A stretch of 64,000 bases of DNA, from contig NZ_AXCW01000001.1 of NCBI RefSeq assembly GCF_000603945.1, positions 62,001-126,000 of the forward strand, written 5' to 3'. Below the pieces are notes generated by a model. The model did no database searches. It was not told the origin of the DNA and saw only the letters and a program-made list of their open reading frames with translations. This stretch comes from Actinotalea ferrariae CF5-4. GTDB lineage: Bacteria; Actinomycetota; Actinomycetes; Actinomycetales; Cellulomonadaceae. This document shows, one piece after another, positions 21,454 through 29,147 of this stretch (position 1 is the first letter of the stretch; each line of letters starts with the position of its first letter). Made by a program: the position numbers and the translations under genes.

Positions 21454-22616
21454 CGTGGACCTCCGGCTCGGCGTGAGCGCACGACGGCGGTCGCGGAGGC
21501 GACGAGGAAGAGCACGACGGCCACCTCGGTCGCCACCCCGCCCACGCGCCACAACGTGGTCACGCCGAAGGCGTCGCCGGCGACGAGCCGGACCGCCAGG
21601 GCGACGTGCAGCAGGCCGAGGTGCAGGTAGAAGGACGGGTGGAAGGGCAGGCGCACCCGCAGGACGGCGGGGACGATGACCGGGGCGTGCCCGAAGATCA
21701 TCGACATCACGAAGCCGAGGAAGACGGCGTGCAGCGCGGCGTCGTAGGCGGCGACGCTCGAGCCGAGGTCGCCGATGACGAGCCAGAGCACCCCGGCGAC
21801 CGCGAGCCACACGTAGCCGGCGAGCAGGCACACCGCCATGAAGCGGGTGACGCCGGGGATCTTGATGGTCCGGCGGGCGACGTCGTTGACCGCACCCCAC
21901 AGCGCCAGCCCCAGCAGCCCGGCGCCGGCCACGCGGGTCCCCACGACGGCGAGCGTCGGCAGGGTCGTCAGGACGAGCCCGGCCAGGAAGACGCTAGAGG
22001 CGACGGTGAACTGACGCACCGAGGCGGGTCGCAGCAGGCCGACGCGGGCGAGCTCGAGGCGTTCACCGACGATCGTGAGCACGAGGAAGCCGGCCAGCCA
22101 CGGGACGAGCTGGGGAACGGTCCAGCCGGCGAGCCAGAGCACCGTCGCGACGTACCAGCACACCGCACCGGCGGCCATCACCCGCAGGTGGACGGCGGGC
22201 TGGACCCGGTGGACCACGACGTACACGACGACCAGCAGGATCGAAGCCACGCAGAGCAGGAGGCGTCCGGCGAGCGCCTGGCCGAGCAGGACGGCGATGC
22301 CGCCGAGGCCCGCGGAGGCCGGGGCGAGGAAGCCCCAGGGCCGTGCCAGTGCGACGGCGCGCTCGAGGGAGATGACGGTGCCGAGGAAGCCGAGGACCAT
22401 CAGCGGACCGTGGTCGGACGCCGTCGTGCTCGTCACGGTCGGGACGGGCAGTCCCAGCAGGAGGAGACCGCCCCAGAGCCCGGCCAGCAACGAGATGACG
22501 GCGGCCACGAAGATCGGGATGCGCCGCCAGGGGACGCGCGGGGCTGGTGCCGTCCCGGCGGACCGGGGCTGCGGGGCGGAGGACGAGACGGGGACGGGGA
22601 CCTGCTCCGTCACCAT
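21450..22616 (-). CDS. NnrS-like multi-helix membrane protein
   Basis: A 388-residue protein with about twelve hydrophobic segments. The stretches DHGPLMVLGFLGTVISLERAVAL (early) and DAALHAVFLGFVMSMIFGHAPVI (late) resemble NnrS, a heme- and copper-containing membrane protein linked to NO stress in denitrifiers. The N-terminal 30 residues are Pro/Ala-rich and cytoplasmic. It overlaps both neighbours: 7 bp with the DUF59 gene and 4 bp with nirK, so it lies in the middle of one operon. The family assignment rests on pattern and context. Confidence 0.7.
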   Translation of the reverse strand: MVTEQVPVPVSSSAPQPRSAGTAPAPRVPWRRIPIFVAAVISLLAGLWGGLLLLGLPVPTVTSTTASDHGPLMVLGFLGTVISLERAVALARPWGFLAPASAGLGGIAVLLGQALAGRLLLCVASILLVVVYVVVHRVQPAVHLRVMAAGAVCWYVATVLWLAGWTVPQLVPWLAGFLVLTIVGERLELARVGLLRPASVRQFTVASSVFLAGLVLTTLPTLAVVGTRVAGAGLLGLALWGAVNDVARRTIKIPGVTRFMAVCLLAGYVWLAVAGVLWLVIGDLGSSVAAYDAALHAVFLGFVMSMIFGHAPVIVPAVLRVRLPFHPSFYLHLGLLHVALAVRLVAGDAFGVTTLWRVGGVATEVAVVLFLVASATAVVRSRRAGGPR

Positions 22617-22948
22617 CCGAATGCCTGCTTGACCTCGGCGCTCATCATCTCCGGTGTCCAGGCGGGGCGGTGGGTGATCTCGACCTCGACGCGGTCCACC
22701 GCGCCGCTCTCGATCAGGACCCTGCGTACCTCGTCGGTGATGTACTCCCCGAGCGGGCAGGCGGGTGTCGTGGTCGTGATGAGCACGGCGGCGACCCGGC
22801 CGTTGAGCTCGAGGCCGTAGACCAGGCCGAGCGAGACGATGTCGACGCCGAGCTCGGGGTCGATGACGTCGCGGAGCTCCTCACGCAGCTGCGCCACCTC
22901 GGTGCCGGGGCCGACGAGGCGGGTGACCGAGAGCAGCTCGCGGCTCAT
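22610..22948 (-). CDS. DUF59/MIP18-type Fe-S assembly factor
   Basis: A 112-residue protein of the PaaD/SufT-like MIP18 family: LREELRDVIDPELGVDIVSLGLVYG near the start, then TTTTPACPLGEYITDEVRR with the single conserved Cys at about residue 72. These proteins help deliver Fe-S clusters. ATG 22948 is chosen because the domain begins 20 residues later. It is the first gene of the minus-strand nirK operon and overlaps the next gene by 7 bp. A diverging operon begins 155 bases away. Confidence 0.85.
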   Translation of the reverse strand: MSRELLSVTRLVGPGTEVAQLREELRDVIDPELGVDIVSLGLVYGLELNGRVAAVLITTTTPACPLGEYITDEVRRVLIESGAVDRVEVEITHRPAWTPEMMSAEVKQAFGW

Positions 22949-23041
22949 CGCACCGACCCGGTGCGGACGGCGGCGGACCGCGATGTGATCTGGCTCGCAG
23001 TGCACGGGCGGGACTGGCGGCGGACCTGGGGCATGGGTGTA

Positions 23042-23067
23042 GTTTTCACGAGAACACTAGTAAAAAC
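23042..23067. promoter_or_regulatory. inverted repeat in the divergent nirK/DUF2249 promoter region
   Basis: GTTTTCAC at 23042-23049 and GTAAAAAC at 23060-23067 are inverted repeats with one mismatch and a 10-base spacer. They stand in the only A/T-rich patch between the two divergent operons, so a shared operator is likely. Which regulator binds is not known; the SufR-like and Crp/Fnr proteins at 26.8 and 29.1 kb are candidates. Confidence 0.5.
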
Positions 23068-23103
23068 AACCGAGGACCTTCGTCCCCAGACCCCAGGAGA
23101 GCC

Positions 23104-23382
23104 ATGTCCGCCGATGCCCGGCAGGCCGCCGACCCGACCCAGCCCGAGACAGCGGGAACCGTCGAGCTCGACGTGCGCACCCTGCCGCACGGTGGAAGGC
23201 ACGAGGTGATCTTCGGTCACCTGAACGCACTCGGGACGGGAGAATCCTTCATCATCCGCAACGACCACGACCCCAAGCCGCTGCGCTACCAGACCGAGTC
23301 CCTGTGGCCGGGCACCTTCGAGTGGAACTACCTGGAGACCGGCCCCGCGGTGTGGCGCGTGGAGATCACACGTGTCGACTGA
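23104..23382 (+). CDS. DUF2249 domain protein (short)
   Basis: A 92-residue single-domain DUF2249 protein: VELDVRTLPHGGRHEVIFGHLNAL, then FIIRNDHDPKPLRYQ and the Trp-rich end FEWNYLETGPAVWRVEITR. The domain resembles the TusA/SirA fold without the sulfur-carrying Cys and is often found near denitrification and NO-response genes. The ATG at 23104 follows CAGGAGAGCC. The stop lies inside the next gene, which begins 11 bases earlier, so the pair is coupled. Confidence 0.85.
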   Translation: MSADARQAADPTQPETAGTVELDVRTLPHGGRHEVIFGHLNALGTGESFIIRNDHDPKPLRYQTESLWPGTFEWNYLETGPAVWRVEITRVD

Positions 23383-23887
23383 GGCCCCCACCGAGCTCGC
23401 CACCCCGGCTGAGGCCGCGGACGACGACGACCTCCCCGCCGGGCTGGTCCGCACGCTCACCAAGGCGTGCCGCGCGCTGGCCGAGGCGGGTCGGCCGCAG
23501 GACGCCGGTCAGCTTGCCGCCGACGGCTGGGTGCTGCTGCGGCACACCCGTCCCGATCTCGCCCGTCGCCTCGACGGCACCATGCACCACGTCGCCCGCC
23601 TCGAGCGGCAGCTCGAGGCCTCCGAACCTGGACCGGAGGTCCGCATGACCACGCCCGACCGCATCATCGACGTCCGCACGGAGATCCCCCGCGTCCGTCA
23701 CGAGTTGATCTTCACCAGCTTCGACAAGCTCCCGGTCGACGCGGCCTTCGTGCTGGTCAACGACCACGACCCCAAGCCGCTGTACTACCAGCTCGCCGCC
23801 GAGAACCCGGGCGAGTTCACCTGGAAGTACCTCGAGGAGGGTCCGGAGGTCTGGCGCGTCCGGATCGGCCGCGTGGCCACGTCCTAG
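23372..23887 (+). CDS. DUF2249 protein with N-terminal helical domain
   Basis: A 171-residue protein. Residues 1-90 form a helical region (LVRTLTKACRALAEAGRPQDAGQLAADGW), and residues 95-170 form a DUF2249 domain closely related to its neighbour (FVLVNDHDPKPLYYQ, WKYLEEGPEVWRVRIGR). The GTG start at 23372 lies inside the previous gene (11-bp overlap). The pairing suggests a heterodimer or a duplication plus fusion. No enzymatic residues are evident. Confidence 0.82.
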   Translation: MSTEAPTELATPAEAADDDDLPAGLVRTLTKACRALAEAGRPQDAGQLAADGWVLLRHTRPDLARRLDGTMHHVARLERQLEASEPGPEVRMTTPDRIIDVRTEIPRVRHELIFTSFDKLPVDAAFVLVNDHDPKPLYYQLAAENPGEFTWKYLEEGPEVWRVRIGRVATS

Positions 23888-23932
23888 GTGAACGTGTGAC
23901 CCGCACCGTCCGCCCACCACGAAGGAGCTGTC

Positions 23933-24328
23933 GTGCCCGACATGTACCCGCCCGCGACCCCTGAGGTCGCCGCTCGCCGTCGTGAGCTCGCCCCCGAGAT
24001 CAACGAGGCGTGGGACCGGTTCAGCTCGGCGGTGTTCGCCGCCGGGGCCCTCGACGAGGTCACCAAGCAGCTCATCGCGGTCGCCGTCGCCCACGTGACG
24101 CAGTGCCCGTACTGCATCACCGGGCACACGCGCGTCGCTCGTCGTCGGGGCGCCTCGGACGAGCAGATCATGGAGTCGATCTGGGTTGCCGCGGAGATGC
24201 GCGCGGGCGGGGCCTACGCGCACTCCACCCTGGCGCTCGGGGTGCTCGATGAGCACGGCGCCGGTCACGCGCACGCTCACCGCGCGGAAGCCTTCGCGAC
24301 GGCCATGGACGGGTCTGCGGGCGCTTGA
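23933..24328 (+). CDS. AhpD-like carboxymuconolactone decarboxylase family protein (second copy)
   Basis: A 131-residue CMD/AhpD protein, paralogous to the one at 7825 (both contain HVTQCPYCITGH and [13 protein letters not shown]). The redox motif CPYC is at about residues 57-60. A His-rich tail (DEHGAGHAHAHRAEAF) is added at the C-terminus and could bind metal. GTG 23933 follows AAGGAGCTG. It is the third gene of the DUF2249 operon, 45 bases after the second. Confidence 0.88.
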   Translation: MPDMYPPATPEVAARRRELAPEINEAWDRFSSAVFAAGALDEVTKQLIAVAVAHVTQCPYCITGHTRVARRRGASDEQIMESIWVAAEMRAGGAYAHSTLALGVLDEHGAGHAHAHRAEAFATAMDGSAGA

Positions 24329-24339
24329 CCCAGGTCATG

Positions 24340-24600
24340 GTCGATCCCCGGTGATGTCCCTGACGTCGGTGCCAGTCGCCCCGAGCACTGGACGGCACGC
24401 GGTACCGATGCGGACGAGGCCCGATTGGTGGGCGGCGACGACGAACTGGGCTCGGTCGCGCAGGTCGAGCGGGCCATGGATCGGTTGGCATGGGTCTTGA
24501 CCGTCAAGGGGAAGATGACCAGGCGCTCGGCGATCTCTTCGTTGGACAGCCCTCGGCGACCAGGGCGACGATGCCGACGCTGTCCGGGCACCGGGTTGCG
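24340..24600 (-). pseudogene. remnant of a NarL/LuxR-type response regulator
   Basis: Three minus-strand frames together give the DNA-binding end of a NarL-type regulator: VGIVALVAEG, then GLSNEEIAERLVIFPLTVKTHAN, then RDRAQFVVAAHQSGLVR. Each is separated by a frameshift, and no receiver domain is found upstream. The stretch from 24600 to 24994 shows nothing I can support. Confidence 0.7.
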
Positions 24601-24994
24601 CTCCTACGGCTCACGGGTTGCAGGTCATGCCTTCCTAGGTGTGCGGTCCCTGGTGCATGCCCGGGTTGTGTGTCCCGGAGAAGCCCTGGGTTAGAGCGCA
24701 CTGCGCGGCGTGGTCGCCAAACGTCGGTCCACTGACGGCGGTGGCCGGCGATGCTCAGAGCAGAACGACGGCCGTGAGCGCCGCCGCGGCGAAGAGACGC
24801 CCAAACCTCGTCTTGTCGGTGCTGGTCATGGTTGGCCCTTCTCGAGATCGGTTCCGTCGCGGTGCTCGCAAGCAGCGAGCTCACGCCGGGCGTCGAGGGT
24901 CTCCCATCGTGGTCGCTTCCCCTCGGCTGCGAGATCGTGACGACAGTGACCGATGCATGTGATGGTGGGCGTGCCGTCGGCACGGCGACAGCGG

Positions 24995-26146
24995 TCAGTG
25001 CAGCACGAGGGGGAGTGTTGCGAAGCCACTTCCGGGGTAGTGGGCGCGTGCCGGTGCGATATCCGCCGGCGCAAGTTCGGTGGTGCGTGCCAGCAGCTCC
25101 TCGACCAGGACCCGCAGCTCGAGGCGGGCCAGCGGGGCGCCGGGGCACACGTGGATGCCCCGGCCGTACAGGAGGTTGTCCGCCGGGTCGCGGTCGAGCC
25201 GGAACTCGTCGGGATCGCCAAAGACCGCCTCGTCCCGGTTGGCTGACGCCCAGAGCACGGTGACCCGCTCGCCCGCGCCGATGAGCTGACCGCCTACCTC
25301 GACAGGCTCGGTCGTCACGCGACGGTTGGCGATCAGCGGCGCGTGCATGCGCAGGATCTCGTCGTTCGCCGCCCCGATCAACGAGGGGTCGTCCCGGAGC
25401 AGCTGCTGGGTCGATGGGTGCGCCGCCAGGTGGTGCGCCAGGATCCCGACGCTCGCCGAGATCGTGCTCAGCTCGCCGACGGTCCAGTTGCGCAGCAGGC
25501 TGACGAGCTCCTCGTCGGTCATCGGGCGGTCCCAGACCCGCTCACCGAGCAGGCGGGTCGTCAGGTCGTCCGGTGCGGCGTCGCCTGCCTGGCGGCGCGC
25601 GGCGAGAAGGTCACGGATGAAGCCGTCGAACTCGACAGCGATCGCCGCCATCGTTGGCCGGTCCTGCGCGAGCGTCGCCGCGCGATTCTTAGCCGTCCAG
25701 CGCCGTAGCGGCTCCTCGAGCTCGGCCGGCCAGCCGAGGAACGCGTTCTGCACTCGGAGCGCGTACATCTCGGCGAGCGCTGGCATGAGATCGGTCGGAA
25801 CGCCACGCGTCAGGTCGTCGACGAGGTCGGCGGCGATCCGCCGGCACGAGGGTTCGAGAGCGTCCATAAGGTCCGGGGTGAAGTACCGGTCGTTGACGCG
25901 CCTGAACTCGGTGTGCTCGGGCGGGTCCATCCCATTGGGCACCGTCAGGCGGTGGGGGACCGCGTTGCTGAACGTCTGCGGGTCGTCCAGCACCCGCACC
26001 ACGTCGTCGTGGCGGAGGACCGACCAGCCCAGGAAGTCGCTGTGCGCGACGGGGCAGCGACCGCGCAACTCGTCATAGGCGGCGATCTGGTCCTCGAGCA
26101 CCGCCTGAGATCGCGGGTCCCAGTCGGACGGCTGGTTCTCGGTCAT
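24995..26146 (-). CDS. cytochrome P450
   Basis: A 383-residue soluble P450. The heme-Cys loop is LLYGRGIHVCPGAPLARLE (about residues 333-351), with Tyr in place of the usual Phe. The ExxR pair lies in NDEILRMHAP (about 284-293). The oxygen-activating helix reads LRNWTVGELSTISASVGI and lacks the usual AGxDT. The reaction is unknown. Start ATG 26146 follows GGAGAGCG. It lies between NO-related genes, and the only ferredoxin in the window is 5.5 kb away. Confidence 0.9.
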   Translation of the reverse strand: MTENQPSDWDPRSQAVLEDQIAAYDELRGRCPVAHSDFLGWSVLRHDDVVRVLDDPQTFSNAVPHRLTVPNGMDPPEHTEFRRVNDRYFTPDLMDALEPSCRRIAADLVDDLTRGVPTDLMPALAEMYALRVQNAFLGWPAELEEPLRRWTAKNRAATLAQDRPTMAAIAVEFDGFIRDLLAARRQAGDAAPDDLTTRLLGERVWDRPMTDEELVSLLRNWTVGELSTISASVGILAHHLAAHPSTQQLLRDDPSLIGAANDEILRMHAPLIANRRVTTEPVEVGGQLIGAGERVTVLWASANRDEAVFGDPDEFRLDRDPADNLLYGRGIHVCPGAPLARLELRVLVEELLARTTELAPADIAPARAHYPGSGFATLPLVLH

Positions 26147-26253
26147 CGCTCTCCTTGATCGTCACTGCTGCGGTGGGTGTCCGTAGAAACCGCGGTACTT
26201 GTCTGGTCGCACGAGCACGACAGTCGCTGGACACCGCCGGCCGGTGGTTCGCG

Positions 26254-26784
26254 TCAGCCGCCGCGGATCCGGCTGAGCACAAGTCCGATCGGGATGCTCA
26301 GGCCCAGCACCGCGACGAGCAGCCAGTAGGCCCGAAGGAGGAGGGCGGGGCCCGTGGAGCGACGGACCGTGCGCAGTACCAGCCCCAGTGCGATCACCAG
26401 TGCGATCCCGCCGATGTCGACGAGCGTGGTCCGGTCGAGCAGGACGCCGGCCAGGACCGACCCGTTGCCGAGGTTCCACAGGCCGAGGGTGCCGATCGTC
26501 GAGACTCTCGACGGCGGGCGGGGTGCCAGGATCGAGGACCCGAGGCCGAGGCCGACCTGTGCGACACCGGCGACGAGCACGAGGTAGGCGGAGGCCCAGG
26601 ACGAGCTCTCGGTCGCGACGGGTGCGGTGAAACCGGCGACGAGCCCGCCTGCGATGACGCACACCACTCCGATCGCGACGAACGGTGCCGCAGCCGCCCG
26701 CCGTCGAGCGTCGGGCCTGCTGCCGGCCGACTGCGCTGCTACCTCCGGTCGCCGCTCTCGCGCTGAGCCCGTTCGTGCCCTCAT
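26254..26784 (-). CDS. membrane protein of unknown function
   Basis: A 176-residue protein with about four hydrophobic segments: PFVAIGVVCVIAGGLVAGF, SAYLVLVAGVAQVGLGLG, a third around SVLAGVLLDRTTLVDIGGIALVIALGLVL, and AYWLLVAVLGLSIPIGLVL at the end. It starts at ATG 26784, overlapping the stop of the SufR-like regulator (ATGA), so it is co-translated with it. I do not recognise the family. A link to the regulator's signal is an inference. The 107 bases between this gene and the P450 start hold no gene. Confidence 0.6.
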   Translation of the reverse strand: MRARTGSARERRPEVAAQSAGSRPDARRRAAAAPFVAIGVVCVIAGGLVAGFTAPVATESSSWASAYLVLVAGVAQVGLGLGSSILAPRPPSRVSTIGTLGLWNLGNGSVLAGVLLDRTTLVDIGGIALVIALGLVLRTVRRSTGPALLLRAYWLLVAVLGLSIPIGLVLSRIRGG

Positions 26785-27506
26785 GGGGTCGATGCCCTGC
26801 GCACCTGGGCCACGCACACGCGTGGTGTCACGAAGGGGTCGAGCGACTCCGCAACGGCGGTACCACCGAGTTCGTCAAGCACTCCCTGCATGATGCCGAG
26901 GTGCATGCCGCACACCACCTCGGGGTGTCGGGTCGCGACCTCCAGGAACGGGCAGTGCCGCAGCCGGAGCGATACGGTCCCCCCCTCGGTCGAGGTCTCG
27001 GGCTGGAATCCGATGTCCTCGAAGACCCGATGCAGCGCGTCGACCGCTAGCCCCGCGTCGAGCCCACCTTCAGCCGACGGCCGTTCGACGAGATGTCGGC
27101 CCCACGAGCGACCCGTCGCCACCGCCGCCTCGCGCGCGTCGCCGGCCGCCGCAGCCAGTCCGGCGAGCATCTCCGCGAGTAGCCCATAGCTGCGCTGGGA
27201 GAGGGCTTCGGCGCGCGCCACGTACAGCACCCGTGGTCGCCCAGGGGACGTCCTCGTCTCGACCGTGCGCACGGCCAGCCCGTGCGCGGCCAGCGCGTCG
27301 AGGTGGAACCGCGCCGTGTTGGGGTGCAGCTCGGTGAGTGCGGCGACGTCGACGACCGCAAGCGCCTCGGGTGACTGCCGCAAGGACTGCAGGACAGCCT
27401 GACGGCGCGACCCCAGCCGCGGCGCCGGCGGATCGGACAACGGCACGCCGCCCACACCAGGCCGCCGCGAACCTTCGGACGGCAACCCCTGTCCCGCGCG
27501 GCTCAT
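26781..27506 (-). CDS. SufR-like winged-helix regulator with Cys-containing C-terminal domain
   Basis: A 241-residue regulator. The N-terminal winged helix is AVLQSLRQSPEALAVVDVAALTELHPNTARFHLDALAAHGL (about 35-75). The C-terminal domain has three Cys: HCPFLEVATRHPEVVCGMHLG (13 residues between the first two) and RVCVAQV near the end. The same arrangement of Cys pairs with a CGM motif is known in SufR-type Fe-S sensing repressors, so it may sense Fe-S state, NO or oxygen. It overlaps genes on both sides by 4 bp: the broken DUF488 gene upstream and the membrane gene downstream. Confidence 0.8.
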   Translation of the reverse strand: MSRAGQGLPSEGSRRPGVGGVPLSDPPAPRLGSRRQAVLQSLRQSPEALAVVDVAALTELHPNTARFHLDALAAHGLAVRTVETRTSPGRPRVLYVARAEALSQRSYGLLAEMLAGLAAAAGDAREAAVATGRSWGRHLVERPSAEGGLDAGLAVDALHRVFEDIGFQPETSTEGGTVSLRLRHCPFLEVATRHPEVVCGMHLGIMQGVLDELGGTAVAESLDPFVTPRVCVAQVRRASTP

Positions 27507-27880
27507 GGCATGCGCGCGATCACGTAGTCCCGCAGCGCCGCCGCGTTGTTGTGCTCGCGATCACGAGAGCTGAAGAGCAACGTCACAGGTTCCTCCACGT
27601 CAATCGGCTGCCATGCGCCGGGGTTCGAATCCAGCTCCTCGAGGTAGCGCTCCGGAATTCCACCCACTTCTGCGGGTCATGCCCGAACCACTGACGCAGC
27701 GCGATGCTCGGCGCCGCGTCCTTTGAGCCACGCATCGATGCGGATCGCGTCGCGCCGCACCCCCCGCGGCCAGAGGCGCTCCACCAAGAAGACGCGCCCG
27801 CCTGACGGCGGCGGGTCGTAGACCCGCGCCAGAGGGATCGGTCCCACAGCCGCTCCCCGGTGTGGCACACCTCAGACGAC
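27503..27880 (-). pseudogene. frameshifted DUF488 gene
   Basis: Three minus-strand frames join to a nearly full DUF488 protein: ARVYDPPPSGGRVFLVERLWPRGV...IDAWLK, then APSIALRQWFGHDPQKWVEFR, then RYLEELDSNPGAWQPIDVEE...SSRDREHNNAAALRDYVIA to a TGA at 27503. Frameshifts lie near 27707 and 27650. The final stop overlaps the SufR-like start (ATGA), so it was the first gene of that operon. A TATGAT hexamer with upstream TGC at about 27897-27905 could be its promoter and may now serve the regulator. Confidence 0.8.
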
Positions 27881-28002
27881 TTTGATACCAAAACCGATCA
27901 TAGCAATTCGGGAGCCCTCTGCCCGCCGCCCGATTGGCAGGCGCGGCAGCCGTGACGCGGAGTCGGCCGTGCCGCGGCCGTCGGTGCGCGGTGGGGCGAG
28001 GC

Positions 28003-28016
28003 TTGATCGGCGTCAA
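28003..28016. promoter_or_regulatory. Crp/Fnr-type box upstream of the DUF6448 gene
   Basis: TTGAT-CGGC-GTCAA matches the Fnr/Dnr consensus TTGAT-N4-ATCAA at nine of ten positions. It lies 55 bases before the ATG at 28071. A Crp/Fnr gene lies 1.1 kb downstream, so local control of the DUF6448/protease pair is plausible. Confidence 0.55.
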
Positions 28017-28070
28017 GGCGGTGGGGCCACGATCCTCGTACCGTGGGGATCACCAAGCGAAGGAGATCCC

Positions 28071-28679
28071 ATGTTCATCAACCGCATCGCCACCCTGCTG
28101 GCCGCGCTGAAGCCCGCCACCGTGCAGGCCCACTGCGACACCGCCGATGGCCCGGCCGTCACGGACGGACACAAGGCCCTGGCGACGGGCAACGTCAACT
28201 ACGCGCTCAAGTGGATCCCCGCCGACGGTGAGGCCGAGCTGCGCGAGGTCTTCGACAAGGCCCTGAAGGTCCGCACACTCGGGACGGACGCCGCGGAGCT
28301 GGCCGAGCGCCTCTTCCTGGAGACGATGGTCCGCATTCACCGGATGGGCGAGGGCGTCGGCTTCACCGGCATCCAGCCCACCGGGACCCAGGTCGACCCT
28401 GTCGTCACGGCGGCCGACGAGGCCATCGCCCTGGGCACGGACGCGGCCCTGCTGCCGATGGTTCCGGGAGAGCGCCGTGCCGAGCTCGACAAGCGGTTCC
28501 ACGCTGCACTGGTCCGCAAGGATTTCGACGTGGACGATGTCGCAGCTGGCCGTCGCTACCTCGAGGCCTACGTCAGCTTCTTCATGTACGCCGAGGGTGA
28601 GGACCACGACGGGCACGAGAGCCACGGCGACAGCGAACACGCCCACGCCTCCGAGCACGCACACACCTCCGAGCACTAG
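28071..28679 (+). CDS. DUF6448 protein with NiSOD-like leader and HCD N-terminus
   Basis: A 202-residue protein recognised as DUF6448. ATG 28071 follows AAGGAGATCC. The first 20 residues (ending KPATVQA) followed by HCDTADG strongly resemble nickel superoxide dismutase, whose leader ends VSA before HCDLPCG. Residue H21 and C22 keep the first two NiSOD ligands, but the second Cys is replaced by Asp. The rest is helical, and the C-terminus is His-rich (HDGHESHGDSEHAH). The S26 protease gene begins 9 bases later and could remove the leader to expose His21. A metal-binding role is an inference. Confidence 0.8.
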   Translation: MFINRIATLLAALKPATVQAHCDTADGPAVTDGHKALATGNVNYALKWIPADGEAELREVFDKALKVRTLGTDAAELAERLFLETMVRIHRMGEGVGFTGIQPTGTQVDPVVTAADEAIALGTDAALLPMVPGERRAELDKRFHAALVRKDFDVDDVAAGRRYLEAYVSFFMYAEGEDHDGHESHGDSEHAHASEHAHTSEH

Positions 28680-28688
28680 GACCTCCGC

Positions 28689-29147
28689 ATGAAGCGCCTC
28701 GTCAGGGTGGCCGGCAAGTCCATGGCCCCCACCTACCGCTCGTCCGATCTGCTGATCACGCGGCCCGTCGGACGAGCCGGCGCGCGGGTGCGGCGTGGCG
28801 ATGTCGTGGTGTTTCGTCACGACGGGCTGCGGATGGTCAAGCGCGTGGTCGGCCTGCCGGGTGACCTCGTCGAGCTGGAGGCCGGTCGCCTGTTCGTCAA
28901 CGGGGAGTCCGTTGATGGACGCCCCCGGGTGCATGGCGCCTACACCCAGACCTGGCGGGTGCCGGGGACGAACTACTTCATGGCCGGTGACAACCCAGCC
29001 GTCTCGGACGACTCCCGGGTCTGGGACGAACCCTTCGCCCCCGCCGCGGGTCTCGAGGCCGTCGTCACGCGACGGCTGGCGTGGCCGCGCCGACCCGGGG
29101 GACTCACGCCTCGTCGACCAGCCGCTGCAACCGGTCGGGATGCGTGA
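28689..29147 (+). CDS. sodX: SodX-like S26 maturation protease
   Basis: A 152-residue S26 serine protease. The catalytic Ser is in VAGKSMAPTY (S11) and the Lys in MVKRVVGLPGD (K51); the C-terminal box GDNPAVSDDSR matches signal peptidases. It lacks the N-terminal membrane helix of LepB, which fits the small proteases that mature NiSOD (SodX type). It follows the DUF6448 gene by 9 bases, so that protein is its likely substrate. Its last 44 bases overlap the convergent Crp/Fnr gene. Confidence 0.82.
   Translation: MKRLVRVAGKSMAPTYRSSDLLITRPVGRAGARVRRGDVVVFRHDGLRMVKRVVGLPGDLVELEAGRLFVNGESVDGRPRVHGAYTQTWRVPGTNYFMAGDNPAVSDDSRVWDEPFAPAAGLEAVVTRRLAWPRRPGGLTPRRPAAATGRDA

Noticed and set aside
19531-21630. 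A 699-residue plus-strand open frame opposite the CopD-like and nirK genes
   Set aside because: Its sequence is a low-complexity Arg/Asp/Gly/His mix with no domain. It mirrors the true minus-strand genes and is a GC-rich antisense shadow.
20017-21900. A longer start for the NirK-like protein (627 residues)
   Set aside because: The added N-terminus is Arg/Pro nonsense that overlaps the NnrS-like gene; ATG 21453 has the ATGA overlap and gives a proper membrane anchor.
24325-24338. A third Fnr-type box (TTGAC-CCAG-GTCAT)
   Set aside because: It overlaps the stop codon of the AhpD-like gene and is not upstream of any intact gene, so it is probably chance.
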